Shown here: positions 5,983 to 10,339 of the stretch, one piece after another
Numbering within the stretch: position 1 is the first letter of the stretch
Layout of the letters: the number at the start of each line of letters is the position of its first letter
NCBI GenBank assembly: GCA_025964635.1
Contig: JAOPYP010000058.1
Span: 1-10,339 of the forward strand
Direction: 5' to 3'
Source of the DNA: Actinomycetes bacterium
Lineage (GTDB): Bacteria > Actinomycetota > Actinomycetes > Streptosporangiales > Streptosporangiaceae
Length of the DNA stretch: 10,339 nucleotides
Program-made: the position numbers and the translations under genes
The notes under the pieces: generated by a model
The model's input: only the letters and a program-made list of their open reading frames with translations
Told to the model about the DNA's origin: nothing
The model's database searches: none

Positions 5983-7453
5983 AGATATCCGGGATGAAGT
6001 GGCGGCCGAGTGGGCGGAGCAGTTCGGCGGGAGTGGACAGCTGCGGCAGCCCGTCCAGCTCCGCGGCCAGCACCTGGAGCAGCTTGGTGCCGGCCCGGTC
6101 GGGCCGCTGCGCGGCCAGCAGCGCCGCGGCCCGGCACTCACCAACCTCACCCACGCACTCGAACGGTTTGCTCGTGGGGGTGGTGCCAAGCAGCGACCGG
6201 AACTTATCGGCCAGTGAGCCGTCGTCGCCCGTGCTGGCGGGGCTGGCACCGGTCATGTCGCTATCGGCCAGCGGCTCGTGGCCGCCGAAGATCCGCTCCA
6301 GGTCCGCGGCGGCCAGGAACGGCGCCAGGATCAGGTCGATGAAGCAGCATTTGTCGCAGCGGCCGCACCAGTGGTCGAGCCGGCGCGATGTGTCGATGTG
6401 AAAGGCGCGGTTACAGCTGCGGAACGTGTCATGGTACTGGGTCAGCGCGGCGAACCGCCGGGCCACCCACAGCTCGCTGAACGGGCGCAGCGCGGAGAAG
6501 TAGGCGAAGTCCGGGCCGAGTGATCCGGCCAGCACGCCGCGGAAGGCCGCCTCGAACGTCCCGCTCTTGGAGTACTGGTGATTGACCGGGGAGCCGTTCA
6601 CTTCCAGGGTCGGGATGGACGCGGACCATTCGTTCGACATGACCACGGCGTCCCGGCCGTCGAGGGCCGCGGCCAGGACGGCGATGGCCGAGATGATGCC
6701 GGTCACCGGGACGTGGCCGTTGAGGAACCCGAGGTCCCGGGAGCGCAGCAGCTGCGGGTCGATCTCGCGCTCAGCGCGGAGGATCGGCAGGCCGGTGACC
6801 GCGGCGGGCCGCTCGATCGCGTCGAACCGGTCCCCGGGCCGGCTCACGATGAACAGCGCGGGCCCGGCCCGCTCGCGGATCATCTCGGCGGTGACGATCG
6901 AGTCGATGCCGCCGCCGAACGGCACCAGGGGCCGGCCGGGCCCCGCAGGCGGAGCCGCGCCGGGCGCGCTGCCGGAGCGGGACGGGCCCTCGATGCGCAG
7001 CCCGGACAGGTCCAGGCCGTTGCGATAGCCGAACTCGGCCAGGCCGTCGAGGTAGAACGAGCGCAGGAACTCCCGCTCGGTGTCGGTGACCGCCGTGTCG
7101 CCCAGGTCGATGACCGGGGGTGCGGCCGTCTTGTAGTAGGACACGCCGGCCAGCAGGAACACCAGTCGTGCCGCCTGCCGCACCTCCTCGCGGTCCCAGC
7201 CGCCGGGTTCGGCGGGTACGGTGACCTGCTCGGTGAATCGGTACTCACCCACGGAGTACCGGCAGGTCAGCAGCCCACGCCCCGGATCGATGTGATACCC
7301 CTCGTACCTGAACGGCGGGGTGCTCACGGTGTCTTCTGCTCGCTCCCGGGGCCCCGCCCACCTCCGCATCCCCCCTTCACTGCGCCTCCTTCCCTCGTCG
7401 CTCGCTCCTCGCTCCTCGCTCCAGTCAGCGCCGGGACCCGTCCGCTCGCTCAC
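5957..7453 (-). CDS. murL: MurL-like UDP-MurNAc-L-Ala-L-Glu epimerase
   Basis: Expected to invert the terminal L-Glu of UDP-MurNAc-L-Ala-L-Glu to D-Glu in an ATP-dependent reaction, as MurL does in Xanthomonas. The protein has 498 residues from the GTG at 7453. Recognisable parts are FRYEGYHIDP (48-57), VSYYKTAAPP (104-113), the PP-loop-like nucleotide motif PFGGGIDSIV (178-187), GHVPVTGIISAIAVLAA (246-262), MSNEWSAS (272-279), NHQYSKSGTFE (291-301) and a four-Cys cluster, SCNRAF plus WCGRCDKCC (346-370), resembling zinc sites of PP-loop enzymes such as QueC. The start is ambiguous. GTG 7453 overlaps the pgeF stop (GTGA) and has AAGGAGG 4 bases upstream. Residues 2-42, however, are low-complexity with atypical codons (AGG, CGA, GGA), and GTG 7327 gives MSTPPFRYEGYH. 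The family call rests on motifs and the adjoining murD2. Confidence 0.82.
   Translation of the reverse strand: MSERTGPGADWSEERGASDEGRRRSEGGMRRWAGPRERAEDTVSTPPFRYEGYHIDPGRGLLTCRYSVGEYRFTEQVTVPAEPGGWDREEVRQAARLVFLLAGVSYYKTAAPPVIDLGDTAVTDTEREFLRSFYLDGLAEFGYRNGLDLSGLRIEGPSRSGSAPGAAPPAGPGRPLVPFGGGIDSIVTAEMIRERAGPALFIVSRPGDRFDAIERPAAVTGLPILRAEREIDPQLLRSRDLGFLNGHVPVTGIISAIAVLAAALDGRDAVVMSNEWSASIPTLEVNGSPVNHQYSKSGTFEAAFRGVLAGSLGPDFAYFSALRPFSELWVARRFAALTQYHDTFRSCNRAFHIDTSRRLDHWCGRCDKCCFIDLILAPFLAAADLERIFGGHEPLADSDMTGASPASTGDDGSLADKFRSLLGTTPTSKPFECVGEVGECRAAALLAAQRPDRAGTKLLQVLAAELDGLPQLSTPAELLRPLGRHFIPDIYAPDDLLV
7328..7450. repeat. Low-complexity purine/pyrimidine-skewed stretch at the pgeF-murL junction
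   Basis: The plus strand is pyrimidine-rich (minus strand G/A-rich) with a short iterated unit: CTCGCTCCTCGCTCCTCGCT lies at 7402-7421 and GCTCGCTCAC recurs near 7444-7453. Two AAGGAGG Shine-Dalgarno-like strings fall inside or beside it, and only one clearly precedes a start. Codon use in the murL frame here departs from neighbouring genes. It may be a non-coding spacer mistaken for an N-terminus, or a recently expanded linker. AGCGAGCG-type iterations like this occur between genes in several actinomycetes. Confidence 0.5.
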
Positions 7454-8328
7454 TGGTCCTCCTTGGGCCTCAGCCGGGCGACGGCGGCGAACCGGCCGCA
7501 GGGGCGGGCCGCCCGGTCGCTGAAGAACAACTCCGGGCCCTGGCCGTTCATGCCCCTGCTGTCCGGGATCGGGCTGGCCGTGCTTACGCCGCTGCCGTGG
7601 ATCTGGGCGTCCGGCACGCCAGACTCGCGGATCACCCGCCGGTTGGCCGCGGGCAGGTCAAAGAGCCACCGTCCGGATCCGTCGGGGCGCATGATCCCGT
7701 CCAGGTTCCCGCCGAAGAACCGCTCCGCCGCCGCCGCGACCTCCGGGCCCACCTGGTAGCGGTCCGCCGCGACGGCCGGGCCGATCGCCGCCTGGATCCG
7801 CTCCGGCCGGGCGCCCAGTGCCTGCATCGCGTGCAGCGCGGTGCCGGTCACGCCGGCCACCGTCCCCCGCCAGCCTGCGTGGACGCAGGCCAGCACGCCG
7901 GCCTTCGGGTCGGTCAGGATGACCGGCACGCAGTCGGCGACGAGGATGGCCAGCACCGTGCCGGGGTCGGTGGTCACGAGGGCGTCGGTGGACGCGACGG
8001 CGTCGTCCAGCCGGAACGCGCCGCGCCCCCGGTCGGCCGCGGACACGACCGCGACCCGGCGGCCGTGGGCCTGGTTGCAGAAGACGAAGTCGTCCAGGTC
8101 GGCGCCGAGCGCGGCCCCCACCCGCCGCCGGTTGACCAGTACGTCGGCGGGAGTGTCACCGACGTGCAGGCCCAGGTTGAGGGTGGCGTAAGAGCCGGCC
8201 GAGACGCCGCCGTGCCGCGTCGTCACGAACGCGTCCACGCCCAGGGCGTCGAGCGACGGCCAGGCCAGCACGTTCAGGCTTCCCTGCCGGCGGACGCCGG
8301 CCGTGGTCGATGTTGGCGCTGTCACCAC
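7450..8328 (-). CDS. pgeF: Peptidoglycan editing factor PgeF (laccase-domain, YfiH/DUF152 family)
   Basis: A 292-residue Cu-oxidase_4 (YfiH) protein. In E. coli PgeF cleaves UDP-MurNAc-L-Ser, removing wrongly added first residues; other family members act on purine nucleosides. TTRHGGVSAGSYATLNLGLHVGD (36-58) is the family N-terminal signature. The three metal/catalytic positions are present: His88 in NQAHG, Cys133 in VADCVP and His150 in HAGWRGT. GPAVAADRYQVGPEV (183-197) and RGMNGQGPELFF follow. The start is GTG 8328 or the adjacent GTG 8325; neither has a Shine-Dalgarno, but a TACTGT hexamer ends 6 bases upstream, so the mRNA may be leaderless. Actinobacterial pgeF usually sits beside ftsZ. 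Here it heads a murL-murD2 operon, its TGA overlapping the murL GTG, which supports a wall-precursor editing job. It may be a second copy. Confidence 0.86.
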   Translation of the reverse strand: MVTAPTSTTAGVRRQGSLNVLAWPSLDALGVDAFVTTRHGGVSAGSYATLNLGLHVGDTPADVLVNRRRVGAALGADLDDFVFCNQAHGRRVAVVSAADRGRGAFRLDDAVASTDALVTTDPGTVLAILVADCVPVILTDPKAGVLACVHAGWRGTVAGVTGTALHAMQALGARPERIQAAIGPAVAADRYQVGPEVAAAAERFFGGNLDGIMRPDGSGRWLFDLPAANRRVIRESGVPDAQIHGSGVSTASPIPDSRGMNGQGPELFFSDRAARPCGRFAAVARLRPKEDQ

Positions 8329-8334
8329 GCGGCA

Positions 8335-8340
8335 ACAGTA
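8335..8340 (-). promoter_or_regulatory. Candidate -10 element for the pgeF operon (leaderless)
   Basis: The minus strand reads TACTGT (8340-8335), matching TANNNT, and ends 6 bases before the pgeF GTG. Transcription would then begin at or next to the start codon, which would explain the missing Shine-Dalgarno; leaderless mRNAs are common in actinomycetes. No TTGACA-like -35 was found at 16-19 bases, so support is modest. Confidence 0.35.
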
Positions 8341-8382
8341 CACGGGGCCGCGGCCAGCCGCCCCACGGTGCTCTATTGGTGC

Positions 8383-8406
8383 CCTGGCGGGCGCGTCCAC
8401 GCCAGG
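8383..8406. promoter_or_regulatory. Perfect 7-bp inverted repeat in the divergent pgeF/lipid-kinase intergenic region
   Basis: CCTGGCG (8383-8389) and CGCCAGG (8400-8406) are perfect inverted repeats separated by 10 bases. They sit centrally in the 175-base gap between the divergent pgeF and lipid kinase genes. A shared operator is possible. A chance GC-rich hairpin cannot be excluded. Confidence 0.3.
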
Positions 8407-8466
8407 CGTCGTGGTGGCCGTCCCTGCCTCCCCGGGGTACTGGCCCCCGGCGATCCCTCGTACCCC

Positions 8467-8472
8467 TATGCT
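8467..8472 (+). promoter_or_regulatory. Candidate -10 element for the lipid kinase gene
   Basis: TATGCT matches the actinomycete -10 pattern TANNNT. A start near 8479 would leave a leader of about 25 bases carrying the GAGG ribosome site at 8493-8496. No convincing -35 is visible at the standard distance, which is common for actinomycete promoters but lowers certainty. Confidence 0.3.
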
Positions 8473-8503
8473 CGCCGCATGCGGCCTGAGGCGAGGTAAG
8501 CGC

Positions 8504-9379
8504 GTGCGTGCGGCGGTGGTCGTCAATCCCACCAAGCACCACGATGGCGACCGATTCCGGGCCGAGGTCTGCGAGACCATGGCCGCACACGGCTGGAGCG
8601 AGCCGCTGTGGCTCGAGACCACCCCGGAGGAGACGGGCCGGGGACAGGCCGAGGCCGCGGTGGCCGAGCACGTGGACGTCGTCATGGCCAGCGGCGGGGA
8701 CGGGACCGTCACCGCATGCGCCGAAGGGGTCGCGGGCAGCGGTGTTCCGCTGGCCGTGCTGCCTGCCGGCACCGGCAACCTGCTGGCCCGCAACCTCGGC
8801 CTCCCGCTGGCCCTGGACGAGGCCCTGGCCGTCGCGCTGGATGGCCGGGACCGGCGACTCGACGTGGGCAGCGCCAACGGGCACCCGTTCGTGGCCATGG
8901 CCGGGATCGGCTTCGACGCGATGCTGCTGGACAGCACTAGCGAGCCGCTCAAGAAGCGGCTCGGCTGGGTGGCCTATTCGCTCTCCGCGCTGCGTCATCT
9001 GTGGGCCCGCCCGGCGCGCGCCACGCTGCACGCGGACGGGGGCCGGGTGCTGCGCCGCCGGGCCAGCGGCATCATCGTCGGCAACGTGGGCGCGCTGCAA
9101 GGCGGCGTGGTGCTGCTGCCGGGCGCGGAGCCAGACGACGGGCTGCTCGATCTCATGGTGCTGACCGCCTGGGGATGGTCCGGCTGGCTGGCCCTCACCG
9201 TGGACGTGTTCCTGCGGCGCACCCGGACCGGCCGGGTGGCCCACAGTGTGTTCCGCGAGCTCCGGGTCCAGCTCGACCGGCCGCAACTGTGGGAGCTCGA
9301 CGGTGAGGTCATGGGCACCGCCCGCGAGCTGGTGGTCGTGGTGCAGCCGGGCCGGCTGCTGGTCCGGGTGCCCCGCTAA
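8504..9379 (+). CDS. Diacylglycerol kinase family lipid kinase (DAGK catalytic domain, YegS/DgkB type)
   Basis: A 291-residue soluble lipid kinase expected to phosphorylate diacylglycerol or a related lipid alcohol with ATP. VVVNPTKH (about 5-12) is the family's first strand and NP motif. SGGDGTVTACAEG (63-75) is the nucleotide-binding GGDGT, and LPAGTGNLLARNLGLP (86-101) the following conserved block. GIGFDAMLL (130-138) and the C-terminal LDGEVMGTA...LVRVPR complete the fold. Length fits the family (about 290-310). The GTG at 8504 was chosen because GAGG (8493-8496) lies 7 bases upstream and the protein then begins directly at the first strand; an in-frame ATG at 8468 would overlap the likely promoter. 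It is divergent from pgeF. A role in phospholipid turnover is inferred, and the acceptor lipid is unknown. Confidence 0.85.
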   Translation: MRAAVVVNPTKHHDGDRFRAEVCETMAAHGWSEPLWLETTPEETGRGQAEAAVAEHVDVVMASGGDGTVTACAEGVAGSGVPLAVLPAGTGNLLARNLGLPLALDEALAVALDGRDRRLDVGSANGHPFVAMAGIGFDAMLLDSTSEPLKKRLGWVAYSLSALRHLWARPARATLHADGGRVLRRRASGIIVGNVGALQGGVVLLPGAEPDDGLLDLMVLTAWGWSGWLALTVDVFLRRTRTGRVAHSVFRELRVQLDRPQLWELDGEVMGTARELVVVVQPGRLLVRVPR

Positions 9380-9615
9380 TCCGCCTGGCTGGTCCGGCCT
9401 GTCCAGCGCGGCCGCCAGTCCCGTCCGCTTGCGGCACCCCGCCTGGGCATATTCCTGGGGGATAACCGGGGCTTTGCCATGTGCTGGGACACAGCCGGTG
9501 CCGCCGTGAATGGGCCGCCATCGCCTGGGTAGTGGGGGGCAGGCTGCCGTGCTGAGACCACGCCAGCCAGCAGCACCGCAGGCAATGCGGTCGTCAACCC
9601 AAAGGTGGCGTGAAC

Positions 9616-10339
9616 GTGTGGAACCGGCTCGAACAGCTTGAGCTGAAGCGGGTCTCCCGCCGCATTTCCGACTACGACGCCGGGCAGCTCCCGGCGCCGG
9701 ACCAGCCCGCTGGCACTGACCTGCTGCCGGAGATCGGGCACATCGTCGTGCTGATGATGGAGAACCACTCCTACGACAACTACCTGGGCATGCTGGCGGG
9801 CCGGGGCGAGGGGTTCCCCCTCGGCCCGGACGGCGAACCGGAGGTGTCCAATACCGGGCTGCAGGGCGAATCGGTCCCCGCGCACCACCTGCCCAGCACG
9901 GTCACGCTGCCGGAGGCGCCGTCGCAGAGCTGGCACGCCACCCACCTGCAATGGGATGAGGGCAAGCTCGACGGGTTCGTCCGCGCGACCCAGCAGCTGC
10001 TACCCGATAAGGACGCCACCCGGGCCATGGGGTACTGGACCGAGGACGACCTGCCCTTCTACTACGGGCTGGCCCGGACGTTCCCGCTGGCCGACCGCTG
10101 GTTCTCCTCCTGCCTGGGGCCCACCTTCCCCAACCGCCGGTTCCTGATCTCCGGGACCGCCCACGGGCTGATCGACGACCTGCCGATGAACATGGCCGAC
10201 TACCCGGAGCACGGGACCATCTTCGACCTGCTCAGCAAGCACGGCATCTCGTGGGTGAACTATCACCCGCTCGCCGGGGGCAAGACCGGCCTGCGCGCGG
10301 CGCTGCGGCACCGGCGGCGGATGCTCAAGCGCCGGCTGC
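9616..10339 (+). CDS. Phosphoesterase family protein (phospholipase C/acid phosphatase type), 3'-truncated by window end
   Basis: The first 241 residues of a PF04185 phosphoesterase, which hydrolyses phosphate esters such as phospholipid headgroups. VVLMMENHSYDNYLG (44-58) is the N-terminal metal-binding motif (Glu49, Asn50). LGPTFPNRRFLISG (167-180) holds Thr170 at the position expected for the nucleophile. WHATHLQWDEGKLDGFV (106-122) is also typical. The aspartates and histidines nearer the C-terminus lie beyond the window. GTG 9616 is preferred because AGGTGG (9603-9608) lies 7 bases upstream; GTG 9610 is also open, and an in-frame TGA at 9553 bounds the frame. Many relatives are secreted by the Tat system, yet no signal peptide or hydrophobic N-terminus is seen here (MWNRLEQLELKRVSRR), suggesting a cytoplasmic enzyme. 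The 236-base gap upstream holds only weak hairpins, such as CCGCA-GGCAA-TGCGG at 9576-9590. Confidence 0.82.
   Translation, partial: MWNRLEQLELKRVSRRISDYDAGQLPAPDQPAGTDLLPEIGHIVVLMMENHSYDNYLGMLAGRGEGFPLGPDGEPEVSNTGLQGESVPAHHLPSTVTLPEAPSQSWHATHLQWDEGKLDGFVRATQQLLPDKDATRAMGYWTEDDLPFYYGLARTFPLADRWFSSCLGPTFPNRRFLISGTAHGLIDDLPMNMADYPEHGTIFDLLSKHGISWVNYHPLAGGKTGLRAALRHRRRMLKRRL

Noticed and set aside
5983..6249. Upstream extension of the murD2 frame by 89 codons to an ATG at 6249
   Set aside because: It lies wholly within the C-terminal coding part of murL, shows no Mur ligase homology, and the ATG at 5982 gives the expected SWSDLR start.
8303..8503. Longer start for the lipid kinase at 8303 or 8468
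   Set aside because: The extra residues have no family similarity and cover the promoter region. GTG 8504 has a well-spaced GAGG and begins directly at the conserved VVVNP strand.
8329..8952. N-terminal extension of pgeF into the lipid kinase gene
   Set aside because: The extra 208 codons are antisense to the DAGK motifs (GGDGT, PAGTGN) and Ser/Thr/Arg-rich. The PgeF family signature begins about 35 residues after GTG 8328.
9508..9531. Second SigB-like site GAAT-N15-GGGTA upstream of the phosphoesterase
   Set aside because: Only the GGGTA half is convincing and GAAT is a minimal GNNT match, so chance occurrence in G-rich sequence is likely.

Overview
The window is very GC-rich (visibly around 70% or more) with heavy G/C at third codon positions, frequent GTG starts, short overlaps between genes, and Ala/Pro/Arg-rich proteins. 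This points to a high-GC actinomycete (Actinomycetota). The genus cannot be read from the sequence. No rRNA, tRNA, CRISPR array, transposase or attachment site was seen. It looks like ordinary chromosome with one unusual cell-wall cluster.

Layout. (1) 1-345, plus strand: the last codons of an upstream gene, then a small DUF202 membrane protein. (2) 432-1013, minus: an unrecognised four-helix membrane protein, convergent with DUF202. (3) 1052-2822, minus: a two-gene unit encoding a PrmC/HemK-related methyltransferase with a variant NVPY motif, then an AlkA-like 3-methyladenine DNA glycosylase. (4) 2823-3236: an intergenic stretch holding a 25-residue single-helix membrane peptide gene on the minus strand. 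It has a good Shine-Dalgarno, a SigB-type promoter (GTTT-N15-GGGTA) and a strong hairpin downstream. (5) 3237-8328, minus: a tightly packed four-gene operon, pgeF (laccase-domain peptidoglycan editing factor), murL-like, murD2-like and an FAD-linked D-2-hydroxyacid dehydrogenase. (6) 8504-9379, plus: a diacylglycerol-kinase-family lipid kinase, divergent from pgeF. (7) 9616-10339, plus: the N-terminal part of a PF04185 phosphoesterase (phospholipase C/acid phosphatase type), cut by the window edge.

The most interesting content is the operon. MurD2 plus MurL is the alternative route for putting D-glutamate into peptidoglycan, characterised in Xanthomonas: MurD2 adds L-Glu to UDP-MurNAc-L-Ala and MurL, an ATP-dependent epimerase, inverts that residue. 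This bypasses glutamate racemase and canonical MurD. Here the pair is translationally linked to pgeF, whose family removes wrong first residues from UDP-MurNAc-amino acid, and to an oxidase resembling D-2-hydroxyglutarate/D-lactate dehydrogenases. The operon therefore looks like a module for making and proofreading the muropeptide stem, with an unexplained redox partner. Whether the genome also keeps murI and classical murD cannot be seen here.
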